From: Gautieria morchelliformis
Lineage: Eukaryota; Basidiomycota; Agaricomycetes; Gomphales; Gomphaceae
Assembly (NCBI GenBank): GCA_015179125.1
Contig: WHVA01000103.1
Coordinates: forward strand, 186,001 to 250,000
Direction: 5' to 3'
DNA length: 64,000 nt
A model generated the notes under the pieces. The model was not told where the DNA came from and made no database searches. It saw only the letters and a program-made list of their open reading frames with translations. Below, one piece after another: positions 55,053-64,000 of this stretch; the stretch's first letter is position 1; every line of letters begins with the position of its first letter. The position numbers and the translations under genes are program-made.

Positions 55053-55610
55053 CTATGCACACCAGAGGTAGGAACACGCCCTGCTGTCACCACGGCTGTT
55101 CTCATCCTCACGGTAGATGAGAATGATGAGCTCGTTGGGATGGGATTCCATGGGTAGTTCAGGGCCCTTGAATCTTGCATAACACATATGTTTCACTGCT
55201 GCATTGTGGAAGGACCTCCCCATGTACCCTTCAAATGTGTTGGGTGTATCTGTGTCACTGATAATGAGGGGGTCGGCCATATAGTAGGTGTCCCATCGCC
55301 TGTGTTGAGGCCTGAACCAGGCAGGTGGGGGTTGGCTAGGAGGGGTGGCTGTGGCCAATTGAAGGTCCTCTGGGTCAATGGTACATTTCAAGGGTGGCGA
55401 GGCCTCATAGGGCTGGCTGTTGCTCGAGTTACTGGGGGCAGGGTCATGGTATTTAAGTGTCTCTCTCAACTTGGCCTCGCTGGCTGGTCTGGATTGGGAG
55501 AGGCCAGAGAAATGTAGGAGGTCAGGGTCAACATTTGACATGGTTGGAAAGTCCAAAAGGTCTCTGTAGAAACTGGGGAGGGCAACAAGTTTGATAGCAG
55601 GTGAGGACAT
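55053..55610 (-). CDS. Homologue of the chromovirus accessory ORF (185 aa)
   Basis: MSSPAIKLVALPSF start at 55610, then VDPDLLHFSGLSQSRPASEA, RWDTYYMADPLI, TFEGYMGRSFHNAAVKHM and CYARFKGPELPMESHPNELI. It lines up along its whole length with the ORF at 26695-27249, with similar spacing and nearly equal length. It still has an open frame although its element is otherwise reduced to an LTR remnant. That suggests either selection on the ORF or a young age. Function unknown. Confidence 0.65.
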   Translation of the reverse strand: MSSPAIKLVALPSFYRDLLDFPTMSNVDPDLLHFSGLSQSRPASEAKLRETLKYHDPAPSNSSNSQPYEASPPLKCTIDPEDLQLATATPPSQPPPAWFRPQHRRWDTYYMADPLIISDTDTPNTFEGYMGRSFHNAAVKHMCYARFKGPELPMESHPNELIILIYREDENSRGDSRACSYLWCA

Positions 55611-56785
55611 GGGTGCATAAGGGAAAGAGCGGCTGCAGGGATAGGGGTAATATACAGTTTATCAGGGTTTAGGGTTGACACTGTGAATTGCTGAGGTGTT
55701 AGCCGACAATGCTTATCTCTGCTCTGCCAGGCCATGGAGGTGTTAGCTGATGATGCTTATTTCTGGGGGTCTGGGCTGGCACCTCACATGTCTGCCCATG
55801 CATAACAGTGTGTGCAACAGATTCAAGACATGTGGGACATCATAGGGGGGTGGCTGCACCTGCAGTTGTTATAGTGGTGCACGCATGTCTAGCCACAGCA
55901 CCCCCCTCCTATGGTGCGTCATCCCAATGCACCCTCAAGTCACTAGCCTTTCCCAACACTATTCCATATCACCACTCTCACAGGCTGCACATAAGGTGTT
56001 TCCACAACACGTTTCCATATGATTAATGCAATGCTTCTTATGACACATTACCACAAGCCTCCTCCTTCGGTAACCACTGTTCACAGTGTTTGCTTGCACA
56101 GCATCAACACAGTCTCCCCAATGCCCAAGGATTTGTCTGCCACAGTGCATGAAATGGGCGGCATGGTTCAAGACCCTGACATCTTCCACATTCTCTCCAA
56201 TCTACCTTCGCTTCAATGCCTGACCTCGTGGCCCCACATCTCAGGCACAGCAAAATCCTTCCCAGTAATGCTCCTGGATGCCTTTCCTCCAGCAATGTCT
56301 TCGTACCGTCGCTCTCTTTTTCATGCACATGACCCCCAACTACATTCATCTAGGTGCCCCATGCCAGTGGAACCATCGCTTTCCAGAAGTGCAGGCCTAC
56401 GGTGTGATTGAAGGTCTCTTCAAAGGTGTACTGGAGTGCTCTTCCCTCTCTGGAGGATACTGGGTACTTTGGGCCAGGGTACTTCACATCAAGACACTCC
56501 ACAATGTGCAGTGGGGTCTGTGATGAGAGCCAGGGATTTTCCACTGATGTCAAGGATGGAAGGAAACAGGTGTGGGTTCCCTTCAGGATCGAGGGTCTTT
56601 GGATTGGAGATGCCCCAGGTGTCTTCGGGATGTAGCTTCGATATGTGGCACACTGTGTGGTCAGTGTATCGCCAGTCACTAGGAGGGACATGGGGACTGT
56701 CCTTGTGTATGCTCAGCAGTGGTGCACGTGGGGGTGCGGATGCTGTTGGCTGACGTGAGGTTAGGCTCAACTGTGAGCTCTGGGA
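55611..56785. other. Region with unrecognised coding-like pieces
   Basis: On the minus strand two overlapping frames look like one decayed protein: ISKLHPEDTWGISNPKTLDP..LFPSILDISGKSLALITDP (56770-56489), then DVKYPGPKYPVSSREGRALQ and FEETFNHTVGLHFWKAM (56490-56350). I do not recognise the family. The plus strand near 56170-56340 has HILSNLPSLQCLTSWPHISG, possibly LRR/F-box debris. 55690-55760 holds a short duplicated GCTGAGGTGTTAGC phrase. Confidence 0.35.
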
Positions 56786-57730
56786 TTGCTCGAGGGTGGG
56801 GCACTTGGAGGGCCCGGGTCAGACTCACCCTCTGGTGCTGGGGGTTCTGCAGGTTGCGGCTGGCTGCACAGGCCTACAGGCATGGAGAAGGATGGGCAGC
56901 CACAACCATGGGTAGGTGTGGCGAGGTGGCAGGTCTTGCTGTTGGTTGCCATCGCAAATGCCTGCAAAGTTGCCAGAGTCGAGGCCCGCTACCTAGAGTG
57001 TGCCATGCTCACCCATGAGCAGATGGTCATGTGGGGATATGTCGTTGATGTCCCCGCTGGGCCAGGGGGTGACCGCCCGAGTGCCAAGGGGGACGAGATG
57101 GTCTGTGAGTGGTGTTTCCAGCACTTTGTCTTCATGCTCCCAGGGCAGGGTAAGGATGAGGCGTGCTCATTCCACTAGGCATGCCCATATATGACCACCT
57201 TGAACAGTCTGAGTTTCTCGTCCATGAGGTGCTGCGTGATGTCCCACCCCGGCCCAGGGTGCACAGTGGGCCTGCACGTCTTCTACAAGAAGACCATGGA
57301 GGAGCTGCACTGCCGCCACCCCTTCTCTCTTGTCACACCCACCGTCCGCCCTGGCCGAGGATGGGTGCTCAATGTGTTTGTCCACATGGACGAGGGTGTC
57401 AAGGTCATTGACTACATCACACAGTACACCTCTCCACCTCACACACTCATAACCCTCTGCTGAGCCCGTGCGCAGGTTCTCTGGCGTCACCCCGGAGTGG
57501 CTCGTGGCTGCCATGCTTGACCTTGCCGCACCACGCCACATGCTCTGCACATTCATTGGGACGCACACTGTGCTTGTCGGGCACGTGCTGGACAATGACC
57601 TCAAGATGCTGCGCATGGTGCACCACCGTGTCGTCGACACGTGCATGCTCTTCCTGCACCATGGGGGTGTGCCGTACCACCACACCCTCCATGACCTGTG
57701 CGTATGCCCCACGTGCTTGCATGTTTACAG
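56786..57730 (+). pseudogene. Rex-type RNA exonuclease (DEDDh) remnant
   Basis: Decayed host gene resembling fungal Rex1/Rex3 3'-5' RNA exonucleases, which trim small structured RNAs in the nucleus. The N-terminal part reads MLTHEQMVMWGYVVDVPAGP, GGDRPSAKGDEMVCEWCFQH (57005-57125). Then comes the Cys/His part CCVMSHPGPGCTVGLHVFYK and LHCRHPFSLVTPT (57230-57345). HMDEGVKVIDYITQ leads into an intron (GTACACC..GCGCAG, 57427-57475), then FSGVTPEWL and the second and third exonuclease motifs VLVGHVLDNDLKMLRMVHHR and VVDTCMLFLH (57565-57660). The first catalytic motif (DCE) expected before HMDEG is not there, and the final HxxxD motif after 57700 is absent. An in-frame TAG at about 57177 stands where family members have a Trp (FHW). 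The gene is not functional. Confidence 0.68.
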
Positions 57731-58450
57731 AGGCTGACTGACACATGTGTGCATGCATGGAAGGGTGAGCGACAAGCTGATCTGCGCTCGAGGCTGCCGG
57801 GACGCATCGGGGGGGCGCATGCACGGTCAGCCACAGTGACCGTTATGCGAGTGGGGCCTCGCGGATGGGCGAGCGCAGTGATGCACGGGGAATGCACGCA
57901 TTGATGGTAAGCACCACTTGTGTAGTGGCAGCATGTGCACATGCATGGGAGGGTTATGTGTCCTCTGTCTGCACTGCTGCTGCGGCTTGTCCCGTGCCAC
58001 GTCCTTGGGCTAACTTGTGTTATCCGTGGCATACTGCATACGCATGTGGAGGCAAGTGCATGGGCCTGCGGTGGCGTGACTGTGACACAGGGTCACATGC
58101 AGCACTGCATCGCGAGCGGGCCGCTTGCCCTGTATGGTTTCACGCAGGTTCGATGGGCCCATGGGTCAAGGCGCGGTGCTCCCAAGCATGCGGGACGTTG
58201 GAATGGGCCGGTGTTGAGGTGGTGTGGGAGTGGTGAAAAGAAGGGTGGCAGTGGTGCATTGTCCGTGACGACAACCGTGAGCGCATGATGTGATGGGTGT
58301 GTCTGTCCCACTGGGTGCGCATGTGGCCTTCATCTGTACCGCAACTCATGCACGCCGCTCCTGCAGCATGATGTGGCTACGTGCGTGTGTGCGTACGGGT
58401 CATCAAGAATGCGGAGGGTGCGGACTGGGTTGCACAGACAGCGGATGCAG
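57731..58450. other. 720 bases, nothing recognised
   Basis: GC-rich and rich in TGTGTGCATGC-type words. Short open frames without known domains. It may be the decayed continuation of the exonuclease locus. Confidence 0.35.
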
Positions 58451-58455
58451 TTGAG

Positions 58456-60696
58456 TCTCATGACTCATTTATTTCTTGTATCCAGTAACCTCATTTTTCC
58501 TTCCACTGCTCCACCTCTATGTTCGCTCGGTTCGCTCTTCACTGAATTTGCCAAAGGACCATTCGCTACTCGCAACATTTGCCACTAGGCATGCCCTCAA
58601 ACATGATAGACATTCTTTACCCAGCATGATGGTTCATCACTGGCCCCATCATCTTCCTGACTCAACCCCCTTTAGGTGATCCTATGGCCGGAATGCATTT
58701 GCAGGATGTCCTACCCGTAGATCACGTGGGATCAACCCAGCAGACCAAGAGTCCATCCAGGGTAGTGTGTATGCAGGTCTCAAAGCATGTTTTCTTACAT
58801 AGGTACCTTTATCCTCTCTCCTGTCATGACGTGTTTATTTCCTAAAACCAGTTGCTCTGTTCCCACATTCCTCACTCCACCTCTATGTTTGCTCCAATTG
58901 CCCTTTGCTGGGTTTGGTGATCGATATTCGCTGTTTGTGTCATTTGCCATAGCCACGCCATCAAAGCACGATTGATGTCCTTGGACCAGCTTGGCGGTTC
59001 ATCACTGGCCCTATCACCTCCTCTGCTCAACCCCCTTTTGATGTTCCTATGATCGGCTTGTCACGACTCATGTATTTCCTGCACCCAGCTACCCCTGTTT
59101 CCCCTTTCACCACTCCTCCTCCATGTTCACTCGGCTTCGCCCCTCCCTCTGACCACGCCTCCTCTATGTTCTCTCTGTTCACCCTTCGCTGCATTCACCA
59201 AACAACCATTCACTGCTCACATCATTTTGCAGAAGGCACACCATCAAACACGATTGACATCCTCTACCTGGCATGATGGTCCATCACTGGCCCCATCATC
59301 TTCCCAATGCAACCCCTTTAGGCGTTCATATGGCCGGGATGCATTCGTGGGACATCCTACCCGCAGGTCGTGTGGGATCAACCCAGCAGAGGAAGAGTCC
59401 ATGCAGGGTGGTGTATATGCAGGTCCCAAGGCATGTTTTCGTACATAGGTGCCTTCGCCCCCTTTCCTCTCCATCGTTTCATGTTCGCACTCCTCTTCCA
59501 TTCTGTTGTATATTTATTTCATCTATTTGTATCATGACTGCGCACCAACCCTGACTCACGACGGCCTCCTTCCTATTCGCTGTTACCATACGAGCATTCA
59601 ATAGTAGTTTACATTCGCATGTATCTTCCTCAGTTCAATTATCATACGTCCATCTTGTGCAAAACTTGACCTCGCTGTGATCTTCGTCTTGAGCCCTCTC
59701 CTATAGACCTCTATCTTCGACCAGAGGAAAACCTAGCATCACTGGTGAGTTTCATACTTCATCTTCATTACCTTAGCCTTCAAACTATTACCTGTGCTGT
59801 CGGAGAAGGGCTCCGAAGGAGCACCTTCACCGGCGAAAGGATTGTTGCTACTTAGATAACCTTTCCGTGACACCTTGCACGTTACATCGTCAAGTGCCAC
59901 GGGCTATTTCACTACAACTGTAGATAGGGCGAACCCCGATTGGGTAGCCCTCCTATATTCTGAACATTTATTGGTTCACCCTATTCGCCGAACGGCATAC
60001 TTATTCGCACAAGTTATTCGGGCATTTGCTGTGTTCACTAATACACGATATTAACGCCTAAAAACCAATCTTGACATCTCCCCCCATTGTTCATGTTTGC
60101 ACTCCTCTCCTTCTCCATTGTATATGTGTTCCATCTATTTGTATCCTGACTGTGCACCCCTATCCAACCCTGACCCATGATGGCCTCTTTCTTATTCGCT
60201 GATATCATATGAGCATTTGGTATAAGTAGTTTACATTCGCATGTATATTCCCCAGTTCAATTATCATACATCTATCTTGTGCAAAACTTGACCTCACTGT
60301 GACCATTGTCTTGAGCCCTCTTCTATAGACTACCATATTCGACCAGAGGAGGACTTAAGCACCACTGGTGAGTTTTCGTACTTCACCTTCATTATCTTAG
60401 CCTTCGTACTATTATCAGTGCTGTCGGCGAAGGGCGAAGGAGCACCTTCGCCGGCAAAAGGATTGTTACTGTGTGACAACCTTTCTGTGAAACCTTTCAC
60501 ATTACATCGTCAAGTATCATGGGCTACTTTGCTATGACTGTAGATAGGGTGAGCTCCATTTGGGCAGCGCTCTTACATTCTGAACATTTATTGGTTCACC
60601 TTATTCACCGAAGAGCACACTTTGTTGCACAAGCTATTTGGGAATTCACTGTGTTCACTAATACACGATATTAACACCTAAAAACCAATCTTGACA
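58456..60696 (+). repeat. Solo LTR of the TGTCATGAC family, interrupted by a second copy
   Basis: Starts TCTCATGACTCATTTATTTC and ends AAAACCAATCTTGACA, flanked by a perfect duplication TTGAG (58451-58455, 60697-60701). Apart from the nested copy (58822-60076) it is about 980 bases, like the copy at 29561. Confidence 0.85.
58822..60076 (+). repeat. Nested LTR copy (1255 bp), double-headed form
   Basis: Flanked by TCTCC (58817-58821, 60077-60081). The first head TGTCATGACGTGTTTATTTC is at 58822 and a second head TGTCACGACTCATGTATTTC at 59059. It ends CAATCTTGACA at 60076. The same two-head layout appears at 53783-55006. Confidence 0.87.
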
Positions 60697-60790
60697 TTGA
60701 GGTACTGGAATGGCTTTCAGTGAATTGGCGTGATCTTTCTGGTTGTCTGTTCTTGGGTGTACAACCCAAGGGACAAGGAAGGCACAAGAC

Positions 60791-61012
60791 TGGTCATGAC
60801 CCGTCCATTTTGTATACCCAGTAACCTCAACACCCCACTTCTTTGTTCTCCCTGTTCGCTCCTTGCCGAATTCGCCGAACATTTATTTGCTTTTATATCA
60901 TTTGCACGTAGCAGCACTACCTGTACTCGATCAATGCCTTCTCCCCGGCTCGATGGCCCATCACGGGTCCCTTTACCTTCCTGGCTCAAACCCCATCGGA
61001 TGCTCCTTTGTT
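60791..61012 (+). repeat. Lone LTR head unit (about 220 bp)
   Basis: TGGTCATGACCCGTCCATTT to ATGCTCCTTTGTTCAGG matches the first of the two heads in the double-headed LTRs and ends at the same point. It directly abuts chromovirus gag sequence. Confidence 0.6.
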
Positions 61013-62290
61013 CAGGTGGCGTAACTTCGCTGTCCAGCCGGCATCCTTCCCAGATGAGCGCACAAAGATCCTATATGCTCTTTCCTTCATGACAGGAGGC
61101 TCTGCGGAGATATGGGCACACAACGAGACACAGGCTGTCATTGATGGCACCTCCTCTATATCCACTCTGGAGGGGTTCATTAAACGTGTGGAGGAGGCCT
61201 TTGGTGACCCAGATCGTGCCCGGACGGCTCGCACTAAACTGCATGACCTTAGGATGGTGTCAGGAATGTTGGCAGATGAATACACGGCTCAATTTGAGAT
61301 CCTGGCAGGCAGGACAGGCTGTAATGATGAGGCACTCGAGGATGCCTATGCTCGTGGCCTTCCAGCAGGTATCCTTGATAAGATCCACGCCCAGCCCTTT
61401 CTTCCATCCAACCTCAAAGCCTGGAAGGAAGCAGCCTGTCAGATTGACCGCAATCATCGCCGTCTGTTAGAGGTCAGGAAGGCACAGACACCTCATGTCC
61501 CTAATCACCCTCCTCCTGCCCGTCCACTCCACACTCCTGCTACGGCTCCTGTTGTCACAGCACCACCCAGTAATGCGACACCTATGGACATTGACTCATC
61601 CTGCCGCTGCACCAAAACACGGACCTGCTACAACTGTAAGAGACCTGGTCACATTTCACCAGACTGTCCTGAACCTCGCAAGCCATGAATCCGCGCAAAC
61701 CTCACGGAGGCGGACATTGCAGCAATTGTCTCTAAATCTGTGGCAGCAGCGATGGAGGAACGCAAACAGAAGGTGGAAGCCCCTGTCCAAGATGAAGGAA
61801 AGGGTTTTAAGGCCAGTCAGTGGTGAAAGACATGCCCCGCTCGACGAATCAGTTTTCAGTTCTCGAAACATGTACAATAGGGATCACAGGCGATATGATG
61901 CATCCCTCTCCTATCCCTGATCGAACTGAAACCAAACCAGCCATGCCAAAAACCCAACCCATCGCTCCAGTTGCTAATGCAAACCTTCCAGTCCCTCTAT
62001 ATGTCCGTACTGCTGACCTCCGCCGATGCACCAAAGTACCTCTCAAGGTCCACTCCGTTGACACAGGGCATCCACTTGCAATTGACTCCCTCCTTGACAG
62101 TGGTGCTACAGGGATGTTCATCGATGTGGAGTTTGTAAGGGAACACAGACTTCGGACCCGTCCCCTACCCCGTGCCATCCCCGTCTACAATATTGATGGT
62201 ACCCCAAATGAGGCTGGCTCAATCAAGGAAGAAGTTGACCTCATTTGCACCTTTGGGGATCATACGGAACGTGCCACATTCTCCGTACCT
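61012..62290 (+). pseudogene. gag: Chromovirus Gag and protease parts (fossil)
   Basis: The Gag core ASFPDERTKILYALSFMTGG leads to LEGFIKRVEEAFGDPDRART, LADEYTAQFEILAGRTGCND and KAWKEAACQIDRNHRRLLEV. A CCHC knuckle CYNCKRPGHISPDCP is at about 61630. The protease motif SLLDSGATGMFIDVEFVREH is at 62090-62150, and PVYNIDGTPNEAGSIKEEVD follows. It is the same family as the second chromovirus to judge by LTR association. Plus-strand parts only; broken. Confidence 0.82.
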
Positions 62291-62294
62291 GATA

Positions 62295-62610
62295 AACCCT
62301 TCAGTCTCTGCACGGTCTCCATTGAACTTCTCCGGTTCCGCTGCTTTGATAGAGCGAGTAGATGGAGGGACACTGTGAGGTACTGAGGGCGCAAGGGCTT
62401 GAGCAGCAGCAACAGCAGCGTTGACGGCAGCATTGGCTAAGTGGTCGTGAACGTTAACAATCTGACTGTGCAGTTCCTGATTCTGCAGTTGAAGTTGCTG
62501 CAGCTGCTGTGCTTGGCTGGAAAGGAGGCCTCGAAGAAATGGCCCATGGTCACCCAGGGAGTCCCAGTATGCGTCTGGGAGTTGGTCTGCCATAGGCTGA
62601 GATGAAGGCT
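62295..62610 (-). pseudogene. gag: Chromovirus Gag N-terminal part (fossil)
   Basis: Minus strand: MADQLPDAYWDSLGDHGPFL, a Gln-rich coiled coil QAQQLQQLQLQNQELHSQIV, then an Ala-rich stretch and KAAEPEKFNGDRAETEGFI. It follows the LTR at 62654-63048 after a 40-base leader. It lies head to head with the plus-strand Gag/protease part. Confidence 0.75.
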
Positions 62611-62653
62611 GGTTAAGAAAAGTGTGTGGGGTCGTCCTATGAGCTTGATCTTC

Positions 62654-63048
62654 TGTGAGGGCAACACTAATAACGAAGCCACAACCAAAGATACTCAAGG
62701 AGATAAGAGCCGATACTAGGACAATGACCAACTGTGTAGTGGGTATCCTCAGATTATAACTCTACCAACGATAGATACATAGGGACTTGCCTGTGTAGTG
62801 GGTATCCTCAGAGATCAAGCTGAGGAAACGCCACCACAGGGGCTACAGTCTTATAGCGCTGGCAAGGCTTACATAATAGGGGAGACGGAAACTTGTAGAA
62901 GGTTACGGAAGGTGACGGAATGTGACATGTGACAGAGTGTGACAGAAGGTGATGGAATGTGACGGAAGGTTATGGAAACTGACAGAAGGTAACGGAAACT
63001 CATGGAAGGAAATAGAAACTTGTGGAAGGAAATGCGTGAACCCTGACA
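62654..63048 (-). repeat. Minus-strand chromovirus LTR (395 bp)
   Basis: Minus strand: starts TGTCAGGGTTCACGCATTTC and ends GTTGCCCTCACA, the same family as 27303-27703, including the TTCCGT array and the two GAGGATACCCACTACACAG copies. Confidence 0.88.
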
Positions 63049-64000
63049 ACTAACTAGGAAAGGGAATCAGGGGTGATGGGAAGTGCGAAGGGAAACCTGA
63101 AGGAAGCCAAGAATAACCTGAGGTTCCCAAATGAGAGCCAAAGCCGAGCTTCGGTCTGGATTCAGGAACAGGTCGTAACATCATCCGGGTAGTAGATGCC
63201 ATCATAGTAGGGCATGGTAAGAATAGTCTCGATGTCACCACCTGGAAAGGCAGAGCCTCATAAGTATGTTTGTGTATGTGGTAGGATACGTCCACATTAC
63301 TAAGTTCCCCTTTCCCCCTCCTGGACGAGTCTGGAGTTGACACGGCATCCATAGAATTATTATCCAATGACTCTGTTTAATTCAGCTGAGCAGTTCTTCT
63401 AAGCTCAATTGTGAACAACGTCTAAGTTGTGCTACATATCTGTGGAAGTGAACTAGCCTCTTATGTCATTGCTGTAGAGCCTCCAATAAACTGCTCACTC
63501 AGCTTCTTCTTAGACATCATTGTCTGGATCACCTTTCCCTCCCACAGCCATTCTGTCAGGGAAGTCATAGCTTGTGCAATCTTCCCTGCTGGATTCCTCA
63601 TATTCCTCTTGGAACTCAAGTGCTCACTGTGACTTGCCTGTGCATGCTATCACCTTGTTTGCTCTTAGCCTTGGTACCTGCTCATATCCATGCAACATGG
63701 AGGGCCGTCTCTGTGGCCGACTCGTGGGTTTGCTGCTGTCTGCCTTTGCTGGATCTGAGCCGTTGTTTCCTGCAGGTAATGCTGGTGATACTGCATTGCT
63801 GTGCTCCCTCTCTGTGCCATCTGCCGTTGCGTACTCGCCATTGCCACGTGTGCGCCCCTTCTCCTGAGGTCGGTGTCCTCGGATGCTCTGCTGCCGCTTT
63901 TTCTCTTACGTGCTGCTGTTCCCATGTCCAGGCGCTTTCGTCCAGGAAGTACTTGTATGTGCTTTCTGGGTCATCCCTCTTGATCCTCTCGCTTGCCCCG
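63049..64000 (-). other. Probable edge of a minus-strand gene, unrecognised
   Basis: Minus-strand pieces look coding: a Gln/Arg-rich segment HVAMASTQRQMAQRGSTAMQ and HQHYLQETTAQIQQRQTAAN (63860-63740), upstream DDPESTYKYFLDESAWTWEQ (63975-63915, another frame), and MDNNSMDAVSTPDSSRRGKG (63367). The frames are not joined by obvious introns and the 5' end is outside the window. No family recognised. Confidence 0.3.

Noticed and set aside
1-64000. tRNA and rRNA genes
   Set aside because: No cloverleaf with A/B boxes and no rRNA core sequence was recognised by eye; a dedicated scan could still find one.

Overview
The window is fungal and most likely from an Agaricomycete (mushroom-forming basidiomycete). 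The evidence is families largely confined to that group: a DUF6533 membrane protein, a DUF6532 protein, a basidiomycete-type kinase-like protein, Plavaka and Tnp2-type transposases. Short GT-AG introns of about 50-60 bases also fit. No rRNA, tRNA or CRISPR array was recognised. The region is a transposon graveyard and nest. Host genes are few: an apparently complete DUF6533 gene (12.05-13.86 kb), an F-box gene with one premature stop (41.1-42.8 kb), and broken copies of a kinase-like gene, a second F-box gene and a Rex-type RNA exonuclease.

Layout. 0-1.3 kb: 5' end of a minus-strand Ty1/copia element running off the left edge. 1.5-2.3 kb: kinase-like pseudogene. 3.2-8.1 kb: decayed Plavaka transposase (minus), head to head with an apparently intact seven-exon DUF6532 gene (plus). 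8.5-11.95 kb: no recognised gene. 12.05-13.86 kb: DUF6533 gene. 14.88-22.79 kb: a 7.9-kb Ty3/gypsy chromovirus with both LTRs and a 5-bp target duplication, itself hit by a solo LTR and by a 1.07-kb unclassified insert. 22.96-27.70 kb: a second chromovirus with a solo copia LTR in its pol and an extra ORF between pol and the 3' LTR. 28.2-29.4 kb: a TIR element containing a smaller MITE. 29.5-32.4 kb: a hAT transposase gene split by a 1-kb solo LTR. 32.62-40.52 kb: a 7.9-kb DNA transposon with 32-bp perfect TIRs and 7-bp target duplications, carrying a Tnp2-like transposase and an accessory gene with a tandemly triplicated in-frame exon. 41-43.3 kb: F-box gene and a MITE. 44.8-48 kb: solo LTR, F-box/LRR pseudogene, unrecognised minus-strand coding remnant. 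49.5-55.6 kb: nested retroelements, including a copia element holding rearranged pieces of a copper-radical-oxidase (glyoxal oxidase-like) gene. 56.8-57.7 kb: Rex exonuclease pseudogene. 58.4-63.05 kb: LTR-in-LTR nest and head-to-head parts of a chromovirus. 63-64 kb: probable edge of another minus-strand gene.

How the parts work together. The two large DNA transposons each pair a transposase with a second gene of unknown role (DUF6532 beside Plavaka; the HEDYP..FWTRGEW gene beside Tnp2). The retroelements are fossils or near-fossils; their order of arrival can be read from the target-site duplications. Several duplications differ by one CpG/TpG-type transition, which suggests decay by cytosine methylation. 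All family calls rest on motif recognition by eye, with no database search.
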